A DNA stretch of 64,000 nucleotides from assembly GCA_015075005.1 (NCBI GenBank), contig JABTVC010000002.1:620001-684000 (forward strand). The letters are read 5' to 3'. Shown here piece after piece: positions 28,484-38,781 of this stretch. The stretch's first letter is position 1. Each line of letters starts with the position of its first letter. The DNA is from Planctomycetia bacterium (GTDB lineage Bacteria; Planctomycetota; Brocadiia; Brocadiales; Brocadiaceae). Made by a program: the position numbers and the translations under genes. The notes beneath the pieces were generated by a model. That model had not been told where the DNA came from. It saw only the letters and a program-made list of their open reading frames with translations, and ran no database searches.

Positions 28484-28849
28484 CTAATTATAGCCCAAAG
28501 AATAATTCTTTTCTTCTGATTGATCGTGGAGTTCCAATCGATTCTTCAAGGTAATGCTGTCTATAAAGTTATCCGCCATAAGACTCGTAATCGTTGCCCT
28601 TGCCGACGTCGTGGCAACGTCTCTTAACTGTTCAATCGTAGCATTCGCATCCAGGACTGCCTTTCTCATTTCTGCTTCAATTCCAGCTATTTTGAACCAT
28701 TGAATTTTGTCAATATTTGCAAAAGTTAAGACTGTGGCACCCGCTACAACTATCAGCCACATTCCAGTTTTCTTGCCCCAGAAGCCAAGCCATATAACGG
28801 GAGCTATTATTATAAAAATACCTACAATCAAATTCCAATAGGGTCCCAT
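28484..28849 (-). CDS. Small membrane protein of unknown function
   Basis: A 121-residue protein starting at ATG 28849 behind GGAGCAAA; the frame reaches back to 28885 but those residues look unrelated. Two hydrophobic stretches are visible (about 4-21 and 25-44), followed by a soluble helical region (EAEMRKAVLDANATIEQLRDVATTSARATI begins near 58) that may form a coiled coil. I do not recognise the family. It sits between the MntA gene and hicA on the same strand and may belong to either unit. Confidence 0.6.
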   Translation of the reverse strand: MGPYWNLIVGIFIIIAPVIWLGFWGKKTGMWLIVVAGATVLTFANIDKIQWFKIAGIEAEMRKAVLDANATIEQLRDVATTSARATITSLMADNFIDSITLKNRLELHDQSEEKNYSLGYN

Positions 28850-28866
28850 TTTGCTCCTGTACGTCA

Positions 28867-29115
28867 CTAACAAGCATAAAAACATGGCTTTAAGTATTCT
28901 TCAGGAATATAACGGCTGGCTTGTCTTATTATTGCACGTAAAGTCCCAACATCAAGTTCATCATGAAATGGGACCGTTAAAGTCTGCATGTCTCCGGCAA
29001 AGTCTATGCGCCTGAGTTTTATGTGGCTGCCCCTTTGAGTAAAAGGGGCAAACCCAAATTTGTTGAGAATTGAAATAACTTCTTTTCCAGAAAGCCTTTT
29101 TAATTTAGGCGACAT
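28867..29115 (-). CDS. hicA: HicA-type mRNA interferase toxin
   Basis: An 82-residue basic protein with the HicA dsRBD-like fold. It has the helix SGKEVISILNKFGF, then QRGSHIKLRR with the catalytic histidine H31, and TVPFHDELDVGTLRAIIRQA. This resembles bacterial YcfA/HicA proteins. The gene overlaps the end of hicB by 11 bases. Its last codons are near the next ORF's leader. It appears intact, with GSH and PxHxEL-like elements present. Confidence 0.9.
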   Translation of the reverse strand: MSPKLKRLSGKEVISILNKFGFAPFTQRGSHIKLRRIDFAGDMQTLTVPFHDELDVGTLRAIIRQASRYIPEEYLKPCFYAC

Positions 29116-29359
29116 GAGCTATAGCTTCCAGCTCCATAGTTACTAATAAGGTTGGATTTGGTGCTAAACCGAACTCTGATAAATCCTCATTCTCCAAATG
29201 TAACGCAACGGCTTCCTTTAGATTATCAATTGTTTCATCCAGGGTTTTCCCCTGAGTTATAACCGCAATCTCAAGGCACTCTGCTACGTAGTATTCTTCG
29301 CCTTTCCTGATAAATGCCTTAATTGTATGCTGAAGATTTTCTTGTCTTTCGTGAACCAT
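29105..29359 (-). CDS. hicB: HicB-type antitoxin
   Basis: An 84-residue protein with the HicB partial RNase H fold: FIRKGEEYYVAECLEIAVITQGKTLDETIDNLKEAV. It lacks an obvious C-terminal DNA-binding domain, so it is the short form. A strong GGAGGTGAAAG site precedes ATG 29359. The order hicB then hicA with an 11-base overlap is the antitoxin-first arrangement. This is the most complete toxin-antitoxin pair in the 26-29 kb cluster. Confidence 0.88.
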   Translation of the reverse strand: MVHERQENLQHTIKAFIRKGEEYYVAECLEIAVITQGKTLDETIDNLKEAVALHLENEDLSEFGLAPNPTLLVTMELEAIAHVA

Positions 29360-29421
29360 CTTTCACCTCCTGCGTATAAACTGACTACAATCTTTTCTTC
29401 CTGTTTCATACCCGGACATGA

Positions 29422-30666
29422 TTATTCCTCCATATTCTTTATTATCTCATCAGCAAACCCGGAACATTTAACCAATCTGGCGCCCACCATCTGACGTTCA
29501 AGATCATAGGTTACGGTCTTCTTTCGAATGGTCTTTTCCAATGCCCTTACAATCAGCGATGACGCGTTATCCCATCCGAGATGTTCAAACATCATAACGC
29601 CTGATAAGATAACAGAGCCAGGATTGACCTTGTCCTGCCCTGCATATTTCGGGGCGGTGCCATGGGTAGCTTCAAAGATAGCGGCCTTATCCCCGATGTT
29701 AGCCCCGGGAGCCATACCTAAACCCCCTACCTGAGCGGCGCAGGCGTCGGAGATGTAATCGCCATTGAGATTCGGCGTAGCGATAACGTCGTACTCCTCT
29801 GGCCTCAGAAGCACCTGCTGGAACATGGCATCGGCAATTCTGTCTTTTATGACAATTTTCCCTTTCGGCACGACGCCGATATGTTTCGCGAAGACAGCCT
29901 CTTCTGTTATCGTATGCCTGGAGAACTCTTCTCTGGCCACCTCATAACCCCATTCCCGAAAGGCGCCCTCGGTAAACTTCATAATGTTGCCCTTATGCAT
30001 AAGGGTCACGCTCCTGAGTCCCTTGTCTATTGCATATTGTATGGCGCGCCTTACCAGCCTCTTTGATCCCGTTTCACTCATCGGCTTGATACCAATGCCT
30101 GAATCCCTTCTGACCTTTTTCCCCAGTTCCTTTTCCAGGAATACAATGAGTTTCTTTGCTTCAGGAGACCCTTTTTTATATTCTATCCCTGCGTACACAT
30201 CCTCCGTATTTTCACGGAAAATAACAACGTTCAGTTTTTCCGGCGACTTTACCGGGGAGGGCACACCTTCAAAATAACGTACCGGACGAACGCACGCATA
30301 CAAATCAAGTTCCAGCCGGAGAGCAACGTTAAGACTCCTGATACCGCCGCCGACAGGCGTGGTAAGCGGCCCCTTAATAGCAACTTTGTATTTCTTAATA
30401 GCATCGAGGGTACCCCTGGGGAGCCATTCACCGTACTTCTTAAAGGCGCATTCACCGGCAAAGATTTCATGCCAGTAAATACGCTTTTTGTTTTTATAAG
30501 CCTTGCTTACTGCGGCATCAAATACCCGAACTGATGCATTCCAGATATCCGGACCAGTGCCGTCTCCCCTGATAAATGGAATGACAGGATCGTTCGGCAC
30601 TACCAAACGATTCTTTTCTATTTTTATTGCCGTACCACTCTCAGAACTGTTCTTCTTTTTAGGCAA
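29422..30666 (-). CDS. icd: Isocitrate dehydrogenase (NADP-type)
   Basis: A 414-residue enzyme that oxidatively decarboxylates isocitrate to 2-oxoglutarate. [13 protein letters not shown] is the N-terminal loop. [15 protein letters not shown] carries substrate residues. [16 protein letters not shown] contains the catalytic Lys region. [28 protein letters not shown] holds the metal-binding aspartates, and [17 protein letters not shown] fits the E. coli-type coenzyme site. The start is TTG 30666 with a perfect GAGGAGGT site upstream. It stands alone, 62 bases before hicB on the same strand. With sdh and mdh nearby it completes part of a TCA-cycle neighbourhood. Confidence 0.94.
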   Translation of the reverse strand: MPKKKNSSESGTAIKIEKNRLVVPNDPVIPFIRGDGTGPDIWNASVRVFDAAVSKAYKNKKRIYWHEIFAGECAFKKYGEWLPRGTLDAIKKYKVAIKGPLTTPVGGGIRSLNVALRLELDLYACVRPVRYFEGVPSPVKSPEKLNVVIFRENTEDVYAGIEYKKGSPEAKKLIVFLEKELGKKVRRDSGIGIKPMSETGSKRLVRRAIQYAIDKGLRSVTLMHKGNIMKFTEGAFREWGYEVAREEFSRHTITEEAVFAKHIGVVPKGKIVIKDRIADAMFQQVLLRPEEYDVIATPNLNGDYISDACAAQVGGLGMAPGANIGDKAAIFEATHGTAPKYAGQDKVNPGSVILSGVMMFEHLGWDNASSLIVRALEKTIRKKTVTYDLERQMVGARLVKCSGFADEIIKNMEE

Positions 30667-30855
30667 CGCCTCTACCTCCTCTTGTGTTTTTAAATAAGAA
30701 TTTAGATACAGTTTTCCAAATGTGCCTGTTTTTTGCAGATTACTCTACAAGGGCAGTTGTATTCTGCTACGCAGCACGCGATTTATAAATGGCCTGAAAA
30801 TAGCAAAATATCTATGCAATAGCAACCGGAATTCGCGTAGTTTTATACAAGCGAG

Positions 30856-33732
30856 TTATAAACCTCCTTTTATCTTGTTTGAAATCTTTGACAACAAGGC
30901 CTGCGCTTCCTGGTCATTCGGATTTAGCGTGAGATACTTATTTATTATTTTTTCTGCACGTTCATATTGGTTCATAGTGTAATAGGTAACACCGAGCAAC
31001 TTGTAAGCCGCAACCGATTTTCCGTCTATCTTAACAGCCTGCTCACATTCATAAGCAACCTTTTCCCAATCCGCATTTTTTGAGTACAGATTGGCTAAGA
31101 GCAAATGAATAGGAATATATCTATGATTCGGATACGCCTGCGTGAACGCTTGAAGTATTTGTCTGGCTTCCGCAAACTGGCCTTTATCGGCTTTTGCATC
31201 AGCCAAATTGTGCGTATAAACAGGATTGTCTGGTTTCAAAGCAACCGCCTTCTGAAATGACGGAATCGCATCGTCGGGTTGTTTTGCCCTTTTATAAATC
31301 ACACCAAGATTATTGTGATAATCCGCCACGGAAGGATCGAAGTCGATGAGTTTTTTATAGAAGGATATTGATTCTTCATATTTTCCCAGGGACAGATACA
31401 TCGTTGTTAAATTTTCCAGGTAAACAGGATCTTTGGGGTTTATCTCTATCGCCCTTTTGAACATAGTAATTGCTTCTTCGTTCATACCATTTTTACTCAA
31501 TACTGCCCCGAGATTATTATAATATCCCGGTTCTTTAGGATTCATTTCCACCGTCTTCCTGGAGAAGATAAGGGCATTGCCAAAAGCCCCTTTTTGTAAA
31601 TAGGCATTGGCCAAACGGTCTACATTATTAATATCCTCGGGGCGAATGAGATATGCCATACGGAGTTCTTCAATCGCCTGATCCAAATTCCCCTTTCGTA
31701 TGTACAAAGAAGCAAGATTACTATGGAAAATAGACTGAAAAGGATCAGACTCAATTGCCATTTGATAACAGGCAATAGCGTTATCTATCGTGTTTCTGTT
31801 GAAGCGCTCTGCCAAAAATTGATGAATCATACCAAGGTGAAAAAAAGCCATGTAGTGCTGCGGAATCAGCTGTAAAGTATTATTGGCCTCTCCATATGCC
31901 TTTTGTATCCATGTCTCATCGTTTGTCTTGAATGCCATTTGTATGTACGTTCTGCAAAGTTCGTCACGGTAAAAGGTCTCAAAGGGATTAAGAAGCACCG
32001 CATATTTAATGAAATTTATGCCTTTTTCTGTCATCGTTTGCAGGTTTGCCCGCTCGTATTCTAATATCCTCCGTCCATACTCAAAATTAACATCCGCCCT
32101 ATGAACCCGAATAATAAAGATTGCAGAAAAGCCTATTGCCGTTAGTATAATGCCGCACCACAGCCATCGGTACAAAATACGAAGTGGCGAAATTGGGGGG
32201 TTGGGAGGTTGGGCGTGTCCGGCCTTTTCGCTTTCACGAGTTCTCAACTTCACAACTTCCCGGTTTCCTGCAGTCATCTGGCCAACCGTGTCAGCCCTCA
32301 ATGCCCCTTCTGTTTCGCTTATTTTCACGATAGAGATACAAAGCCCCATCATTACCCAAAAGAGTGTCACAATGGGTGTATTTCCGAAACTAAATTCATT
32401 TTGAATAAGATAACATAGTATCCCGGTAAGGAGCCCCAATACAAGAAATTTGTCCTGATTACTCAACCGCTTATAATTTTTACCGACAAACACCCCGAAG
32501 GCGATGAGTAGCCAGATATACGTACCAAGACCAAAGATACCACGGGTGGCCGTTGTGTCAAGGATATCGTTGTGAATTCTATCCTGCCTGGGAAACTGGA
32601 AACCTTTATCTTTTTCCAGTACAGAAAAAACCTTTGCCAAATTCTTTTGATAAAGGATGCCAACGGTATCAGGACCAATACCGAAAGCCGGGTAGTCTTT
32701 AATAATTTGTAATGCGGCACAGTACTGAAATACCCGCGAAAAAGAAGAGCCGGTGGCAGGCAGCTTATCGGCTATCTTATTAGCTATCCACGGACCTTTG
32801 CGAGCTTCCGTTTTGTCAAAAATTGGTTTTTCGGTAAAGGTTTCAGCTGTCTTTATATCGCCAGCAAAATGTTTAATAACCGAAGTTTCGTGCCTTACAT
32901 TAAAGAATATCCCAATAACGGCGAATAAAATAACCAGGGCTACAAATTTATATCTTTTTCCGGTCTGTTTTTTAAAAATTAAAAAGAAAAGCGGTGTCAA
33001 GCCTCCCAGGAGCGCTACAAAACATGCGCGGGTATTGGTAAGCCAAAAAGCGGTATAAAGAATCGACGATATGATAAAAAAAATCCATACGACATATGAA
33101 CTTATCGCAGCGGACAATTCTTTTTGTTGAGGCGGATTAATAAAAAAAAGGACAACGGCTAAGGGTAAAGTCATCACCAGATAGGCCGAGAAGAATACAG
33201 GATTTCCGAAGGTAGAGAATACGCGTCTGGCCTCAAAACTACTCCACTTGAAAAAATCAAATCCAAGATGTTGAGCAATCCCGTAACATGCCGAAACTAT
33301 AGCGCCGCCAAGGATTGATATGATAAGAAAATAGAGACGTTTTTTTGTCGTTACAAAATTAACCGTGGCGTAAAAGATAAAAATATAACACAAGGTGGCA
33401 GTTAAACCCTCAAATCGTTTGTAAGTGCCGAAAAGGCTCATAATGGGGTTTATAGATATGATTGAAGAAATGATAAAGACGCATATATAAGCAAGGATGG
33501 GGATATCTAGTGCCGTATGTGAGAATTTAAAATCATGCTTACATGCCAATAGTATTGTCCATGCAACCAGAATTGCAACGGCTAATAAGTATAAGGCCGT
33601 TACTTTGCTCAGATCAAAGACGCTATAAAGCCTTATATCAAAGAGAAGAGGAACGATGATAACCGTAGCGATTAATAAGCCTGTGATTACCTTGTCACAA
33701 TAGGCACTCACGTTTTTAAAGATATTTTTCAT
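30856..33732 (-). CDS. O-antigen ligase/polymerase-like membrane protein with TPR repeats
   Basis: A 958-residue protein. Residues 1-480 and a helix near 520-540 give about twelve membrane segments. They contain a Wzy_C-type periplasmic loop (ALQIIKDYPAFGIGPDTVG, RIHNDILDTTATRGIFGL), the hallmark of the O-antigen ligase/WaaL-Wzy superfamily. From about 600 to the end it has roughly ten TPR units (for example IYHNLASLYIRKGNLDQAIEEL-like 34-residue repeats with A/G/Y/A/P positions). The TPRs probably bind glycan or partner proteins outside the membrane. A dispersed GGTTGGGAGG-type repeat appears to lie within the coding region near 32200. It opens the polysaccharide locus, divergent from the next GT. 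Confidence 0.88.
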   Translation of the reverse strand: MKNIFKNVSAYCDKVITGLLIATVIIVPLLFDIRLYSVFDLSKVTALYLLAVAILVAWTILLACKHDFKFSHTALDIPILAYICVFIISSIISINPIMSLFGTYKRFEGLTATLCYIFIFYATVNFVTTKKRLYFLIISILGGAIVSACYGIAQHLGFDFFKWSSFEARRVFSTFGNPVFFSAYLVMTLPLAVVLFFINPPQQKELSAAISSYVVWIFFIISSILYTAFWLTNTRACFVALLGGLTPLFFLIFKKQTGKRYKFVALVILFAVIGIFFNVRHETSVIKHFAGDIKTAETFTEKPIFDKTEARKGPWIANKIADKLPATGSSFSRVFQYCAALQIIKDYPAFGIGPDTVGILYQKNLAKVFSVLEKDKGFQFPRQDRIHNDILDTTATRGIFGLGTYIWLLIAFGVFVGKNYKRLSNQDKFLVLGLLTGILCYLIQNEFSFGNTPIVTLFWVMMGLCISIVKISETEGALRADTVGQMTAGNREVVKLRTRESEKAGHAQPPNPPISPLRILYRWLWCGIILTAIGFSAIFIIRVHRADVNFEYGRRILEYERANLQTMTEKGINFIKYAVLLNPFETFYRDELCRTYIQMAFKTNDETWIQKAYGEANNTLQLIPQHYMAFFHLGMIHQFLAERFNRNTIDNAIACYQMAIESDPFQSIFHSNLASLYIRKGNLDQAIEELRMAYLIRPEDINNVDRLANAYLQKGAFGNALIFSRKTVEMNPKEPGYYNNLGAVLSKNGMNEEAITMFKRAIEINPKDPVYLENLTTMYLSLGKYEESISFYKKLIDFDPSVADYHNNLGVIYKRAKQPDDAIPSFQKAVALKPDNPVYTHNLADAKADKGQFAEARQILQAFTQAYPNHRYIPIHLLLANLYSKNADWEKVAYECEQAVKIDGKSVAAYKLLGVTYYTMNQYERAEKIINKYLTLNPNDQEAQALLSKISNKIKGGL

Positions 33733-33973
33733 TTAGCATTTGGTTCCTTAGCAAAGACCTATGAGGTATTGGTATGTATCCATCTCCTGCAAAATATTTT
33801 TTATATGAGGTACGATATAAATCCTCATTTCACTTATTTATTTGGATATATTATTAGCCATGTTATAATCAAAAAGCAATTTTTATCGCCTCAGAATTTA
33901 CGCATGAATATTTCGTATTTAAGAAACAATTAAAACCTTTTTATATAAGAATTCATAGAGTAGTTATGCTAGC

Positions 33974-35113
33974 ATGAAGATAGCCATTAATACAACATCT
34001 GCAGTTGCTGGCGGTGGTGTTACGTACATAAAAAACCTGTTAACGTATTTAGCAAAACTCAATACCACCCATCAATACCTCATACTCACAACAATTTCGG
34101 GAAGAGAGACTTTTTATTTCCCGCATCCCCGTTTTACATTTTTATCTTTCAAACTTCCCTCGATGGGTTTTATATCACGACTCTGCTGGGAGCAGATATT
34201 TTTACCGGGATTCCTTAAAAGGAGGCATATAGATGTACTGTTTTCTCCTGCTAATGTATGCCCGCATTTCACCAATCTTTCAAAAGTAGTCATGATACAG
34301 AACATTGAACCGTTTAGCAATGCTCCTGTTTCAAAAAGGCAGGGCTTATTACCGGGTATAAGGTTAAAGCTATTAAGGCGGTTGACAATTTTATCGATCA
34401 AAAAGTCTCAAATGACTATTTTCCCTTCAACTAAGGCGCGGGAAGACATTGAAAAGTCCGGAATTTTTATTAAGCATGCGGAAGTTGTTTATCACGGCAT
34501 TGACAAGGAAATATTTCATCCCTATCGGGGGGGCGATCAGGTGAGCCAATTTAAGGAAAAATATAGTTTAGACGCATTTATTCTTTGTGTATCTAACATT
34601 CAACGGTACAAAAATTTCTTTGAACTTATCAAGGCGTTTGTATTGCTGAGGTACAGAATAGATAATGCCATGCAGCTTGTTTTTGCCGGAACGTGCTTTG
34701 ACAGAAACTATTATAACGAGATGAAGGTTTTTCTCACAGAGCATGGATACGACAACCGGGTTATTTTTTTAGGAAACATTCCCTATGAAGAACTACCTTG
34801 TCTCTACGCTGCGTGCACATTGTTTGTATATCCTTCCACCTGTGAATCATTCGGGATGACTTTAGTAGAGGCCATGGCCTGTGGTGCTCCAATACTTGCT
34901 TCTCAGCTGGAGCCAATGCCAGAAATTTGCGCAGATGCTGCTATTTATTTTGATCCAATGAACCCGATTGCAATAGCCGATGTGATATCAAAGACACTAA
35001 AGGATCCAGAGTCAATCTCCACCTTGTCGAGAAAAGGGCCAGAAAGGGCAAAAGCCTTTTCATGGGAAAATACTGCGACTCGCACTTTAAATATTTTTGA
35101 AAGTATTACTTGA
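33974..35113 (+). CDS. Glycosyltransferase family 4 (GT-B fold)
   Basis: A 379-residue retaining glycosyltransferase. The N-terminal domain begins MKIAINTTSAVAGGGVTYIKN. A VYHGIDKEIFHP hinge segment is at about 175. The C-terminal donor domain has FILCVSNIQRYKNFFELIKAF and the GT4 signature VYPSTCESFGMTLVEAMACGAPILAS with the E-x7-E pair. It would add a sugar to the lipid-linked glycan at the cytoplasmic face. It is the only plus-strand gene of the polysaccharide locus and is divergent from the ligase-like gene (241-base gap). It resembles mannosyl- or rhamnosyltransferases, but the sugar is unknown. Confidence 0.9.
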   Translation: MKIAINTTSAVAGGGVTYIKNLLTYLAKLNTTHQYLILTTISGRETFYFPHPRFTFLSFKLPSMGFISRLCWEQIFLPGFLKRRHIDVLFSPANVCPHFTNLSKVVMIQNIEPFSNAPVSKRQGLLPGIRLKLLRRLTILSIKKSQMTIFPSTKAREDIEKSGIFIKHAEVVYHGIDKEIFHPYRGGDQVSQFKEKYSLDAFILCVSNIQRYKNFFELIKAFVLLRYRIDNAMQLVFAGTCFDRNYYNEMKVFLTEHGYDNRVIFLGNIPYEELPCLYAACTLFVYPSTCESFGMTLVEAMACGAPILASQLEPMPEICADAAIYFDPMNPIAIADVISKTLKDPESISTLSRKGPERAKAFSWENTATRTLNIFESIT

Positions 35114-35400
35114 AAATCAACAACTCTTTTCAGTCATGGACATACCCAGAAATATATAATTCAAATAAACTACTATCTTCTTTAGGCGAAAGTTTTCCTC
35201 CTATTCCCTGAATGCGACAATAAAAGATTAATAGTTCCGTTACTTCCTGCTTTCCATTTTTACGGTTAAGAAAATATTATACAAAATCACTAACTAGCCC
35301 TCTTGGAATCCACGGTATCTCCATAAACCTTTAGTAAAAAAAATAGGATGTTTCTTTATTTCCTTCTTTATCGATCAAAACAATATTCTTCTTATTACAA

Positions 35401-36339
35401 TTACTCATGGTTATTAGCTATGGCTTTCTGGAGTGATTTTTTTGTGTAAATCCGTTGTGAAATGATTTTCGGCAAATAAAATAAATTCCAGCAACAACTG
35501 GCAATAATAAGAATAAAATTAAAAGCTATATTGTATCGCCTCATTCTTTTAAAAACTGGATCATCCGTTTTCCTTGACAAAAACGGATTGCACCCTTGGT
35601 TTAACAAAGCAAAAAGCATCCGAAATATTCTTATAGCGTCTTCATTTTTCAACGAATACCTAAGAGCATTTCTGTATGCCAACCATGTTATATAAAATTT
35701 CCGCTTATCAGAAGAACCTTCACTGTAATGCCATACAGGAATATTTGTTTGGACAAGGACATAGCCTGCATTTCTTAACCTATGAAAGAAATCGTTATCT
35801 TCGCCATACATAAAATATGCTTCATCGAAAAGACCAACATGCATGAAAACTTTAGATGAACATATGTATAAACATCCAGGCAAGCCCTTTGCTATATTAT
35901 ACTCAACGTTATCTTTTATATCTTTTGCATTATAAAATAACGCCTCTCTTTCCTTTTGTATTTCTTTATAGCCGACTACTCCAACTTTATTTAACTTGTA
36001 GAAAATATCGATACCAAGGTCTATCCATTGGGGTAATACCTTAATGTCGCTGTTATAAATAGCAACATAGTCAGCACCTTGTGCCAATGCATACTTAATT
36101 CCCATATTAACAGAACTGGCAAAACCTTTACCCATTCTGTTTTCGATTATATAAATGTTTGTATAGTTTTTATGAATAAAATCCAACGAACCATCAGAAG
36201 AGCAGTTATCAACTAATATACAATAATAATTTGGATAGCTTGTATTCATTACCGATGGTATGGAGTACACAAGATGATTAAGACCATTTTTGTTAGGAAT
36301 GACTATATAGACTTTTGGTTTGCCCGTATCTTGTAACAT
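35401..36339 (-). CDS. Glycosyltransferase family 2 (rhamnosyltransferase-like)
   Basis: A 312-residue inverting glycosyltransferase with a GT-A fold. The N-terminal VYIVIPNKNGLNHLVYSIPSV and LVDNCSSDGSLDFI hold nucleotide-sugar residues. VAIYNSDIKVLP gives the D-x-D-like metal site. FDEAYFMYGEDNDFFHRL is the ED-x-D-F catalytic region typical of WbbL/rhamnosyl enzymes. A hydrophobic segment near the C-terminus may tether it to the membrane. The 287-base gap on its downstream side has no gene. It is separated by 8 bases from the upstream CgeB-like gene, so they are in one operon. Confidence 0.9.
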   Translation of the reverse strand: MLQDTGKPKVYIVIPNKNGLNHLVYSIPSVMNTSYPNYYCILVDNCSSDGSLDFIHKNYTNIYIIENRMGKGFASSVNMGIKYALAQGADYVAIYNSDIKVLPQWIDLGIDIFYKLNKVGVVGYKEIQKEREALFYNAKDIKDNVEYNIAKGLPGCLYICSSKVFMHVGLFDEAYFMYGEDNDFFHRLRNAGYVLVQTNIPVWHYSEGSSDKRKFYITWLAYRNALRYSLKNEDAIRIFRMLFALLNQGCNPFLSRKTDDPVFKRMRRYNIAFNFILIIASCCWNLFYLPKIISQRIYTKKSLQKAIANNHE

Positions 36340-36347
36340 AAGGTAAC

Positions 36348-37373
36348 TTAAATGTGATCCTTTATTATATTTGAAATTTGCATTGCCCTGTCTAAAAGAG
36401 TATTTCTACCGTTAATAACTTTTTTATAAGCATTTGAAGCTATTTTTTCCCTATCTGCATCATGAAGCAGGTAATGCTTGCATTTTGATTTTAATTCTTC
36501 TGTAGAACTATAGCAAACAACCTCCTTTCCCTCTTCAAACAGTTCTAATATTTCATTGGTTCTCTGTGTCAATAGAAACCCGCCACAAGCAGGGACTTGA
36601 AAATTTTTTAGGTTTGTAGTGTCTCGATTTTCTATTGTTAATACGTCCACTATCATTTTTGTTGAATTAATTACCTTACTCATTTCTTCAAACCACGCTT
36701 CTTGATACATGAGTTTAAATTTGTTTTTAAATTCTTTTTTTGCTTTATGCCAAGAGGAACCCCAAACCTTTAACTTTAAACCTTCTAATTTAAAAAGTAT
36801 ATTTTCTCTATACTTACTCCATGTCCCAATAAAAGCTATATCACTTCCCAATTTATCAGCTTCTCTTGCCTCAACATTGATAGGATACTGTCTCTCTGGA
36901 TAATAAAACCAATTTATACATTCGATTCTTTGTGCACCTCTTTTAGTATATTCATCAAATAAATGCTTTCTCGGAGAAAATATCCAATCATAATACTTAA
37001 AAGAATCCAAATCGATGGTACGAACATTTGGATTATAAAAATCGTCAATATTCCAATTTGCTATATTTGTGCAATTTTCTTTTGCAAATTGTAAAGTTTC
37101 GGAATACAAATGCTTACCCTGTAAAACTAATAAGAGGTCATATCTATTATGTTTTATATATTCCTGGAAATTATTATTAATCTTATCTGCTACCTTAGCA
37201 AATAGAAAACGGTCGAAAATCCTATTTACAATATTTGCTTTTTTTGCCCTAAATAAGTATTTAGTCCAGTCAAATAAATTTACGTCATGACCGATGGATT
37301 CAAATGCTTTCTTTAGTGGTACACCAAGACCATACCAATATCCTTCACCATAAATTAAAATTTTAATTTTCAT
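36348..37373 (-). CDS. CgeB-like glycosyltransferase
   Basis: A 341-residue protein of the CgeB/DUF3880-type glycosyltransferase group. Diagnostic elements include DIAFIGTWSKYRENIL, KVWGSSWHKAKKEF, MIVDVLTIENRDTTNLKNFQ and the C-terminal VPACGGFLLTQRTNEILELFEEGKEV with the acidic donor-binding region. It overlaps the next upstream gene (radical SAM) by 4 bases (ATGA type), so the two are translationally coupled. It likely modifies surface glycan or glycoprotein. Sugar specificity is unknown. Confidence 0.85.
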   Translation of the reverse strand: MKIKILIYGEGYWYGLGVPLKKAFESIGHDVNLFDWTKYLFRAKKANIVNRIFDRFLFAKVADKINNNFQEYIKHNRYDLLLVLQGKHLYSETLQFAKENCTNIANWNIDDFYNPNVRTIDLDSFKYYDWIFSPRKHLFDEYTKRGAQRIECINWFYYPERQYPINVEAREADKLGSDIAFIGTWSKYRENILFKLEGLKLKVWGSSWHKAKKEFKNKFKLMYQEAWFEEMSKVINSTKMIVDVLTIENRDTTNLKNFQVPACGGFLLTQRTNEILELFEEGKEVVCYSSTEELKSKCKHYLLHDADREKIASNAYKKVINGRNTLLDRAMQISNIIKDHI

Positions 37374-38745
37374 TTCTTCGCAAAAATATTTTTTATTTTG
37401 TCGTTGAGTTTCAGGCGATTTTTAATTAATTTTAATTTTTTAAAAACCCAAAAAGGGTTTTTCATTCCTGTTTTTACTATATAGCGAACCTTTCTCTTTC
37501 TTTTTTCATGCATAAAGAGTTTATATAATTCCAAAAGTTGCTTTTTAGGTAATTGAGAAAGTATTATTTTGTCTTCTTTATTCTCAACTGCTAATTTTCC
37601 CCAGTCCATATTATTTGCAACCAATCGCATCTTCTTGGCTTCATCCCAAATTGGTGTTCCGGGCAAAGGTGTTAATAGATAAACTTCGAAATTTGTTAGG
37701 CTGCTTCGCTTTATAAAATTTAACGTTTGAATTATTTCTTCCTCGGTTTCATCAGGAGAACCAATGATAAAAGTTCCTTGTATATTGATTTTTGCTTTTG
37801 AAAATAAGCCTACAGCACGTTGGTTTTGTTCTACGGTAATTCCACCACCTTTTAAATAAGTTAGTATTCTTTGACAACCAGATTCTAACCCCATGCACAC
37901 CATGTGTATGTTAAGCGGCTTCAAAACTTCGATCAATCTTTCGTTAACGAGATTAGAACGACAGGCAAAGCTAAATTTTACTTTTTTGTGTAAACCTTTA
38001 GTACAAATAAGTTCAACAATTTTTTCAAGTCTTTTGAAATTTGCTATAAAAAGATCATCATAAAAAGAAATTGCCCATGGTTTATGTTTTTCTATTACTT
38101 CCTTTATTTCATTAACTACATATTCAGCAGAAAACCACCTGATGTTATCCCAAACTCTTGTCGAAGCACAAAAAGCACATTTGTAAGGACAGCCTCTGGA
38201 TGTAAACATGTATGTTGTTTGTCCTATTGGAATATTCAATAAATTTCTATCGGGAAAAGGAATAACATCAAGATTCTGTATTGGTGTCCGCATTTCAGTA
38301 AGTTTTATGCCATCATCTGTGTGTAAAAGCAATCCATTAATTTTTTCCATTTCAGAGGAACCAGAGATTCCACCGCTATGAAGGTAATTTATTATATCAA
38401 TTATTGTCTCTTCCCCCTCACCGTATACTCCAAAATCAAACGCTTTTGGTAAAGATTCGGGAAGCAAAGTAATATGCACACCTCCCACAAATACCGGAAT
38501 CTTCAAAATGTTGCATAAATCTCCAATTTCTGTTGCTCTCCAAAATTTTGGGAAACAGATGAAACACCAACTAAGTCAGGGCAATACGACTTGATTACGT
38601 TTTCAATATCCCTGTCAATAATTTTTATCTGTATATTTGGAAAATGATTCTTTAGCGAAGAAGATAAATATGCTAGTCCTAAAGACGGAAACACAGTTTC
38701 AATATTTCTACTATGGTCAATTGCATTGACCAACAATAGCTTCAT
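37370..38745 (-). CDS. B12-binding radical SAM protein, one frameshift
   Basis: A class B radical SAM enzyme. Its N-terminal cobalamin-binding-like domain starts at ATG 38745 behind GGAGGT (MKLLLVNAIDHSRNIET, SLGLAYLSSSLK, PDLVGVSSVSQNF) and meets a stop at 38503-38505. The other frame continues RATEIGDLCNILKIPVFVGG, GVYGEGEETI and the 4Fe4S motif GCPYKCAFC (C-x3-C-x2-C). One base is missing near 38540-38546 (CCAAAATTTTGG). With it restored the gene has about 458 codons. It sits in the glycan operon, and its methylation or rearrangement target is unknown. Confidence 0.85.
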
Positions 38746-38781
38746 GTTTTGCGCTACCTCCATAAACAAATAAAATCATCT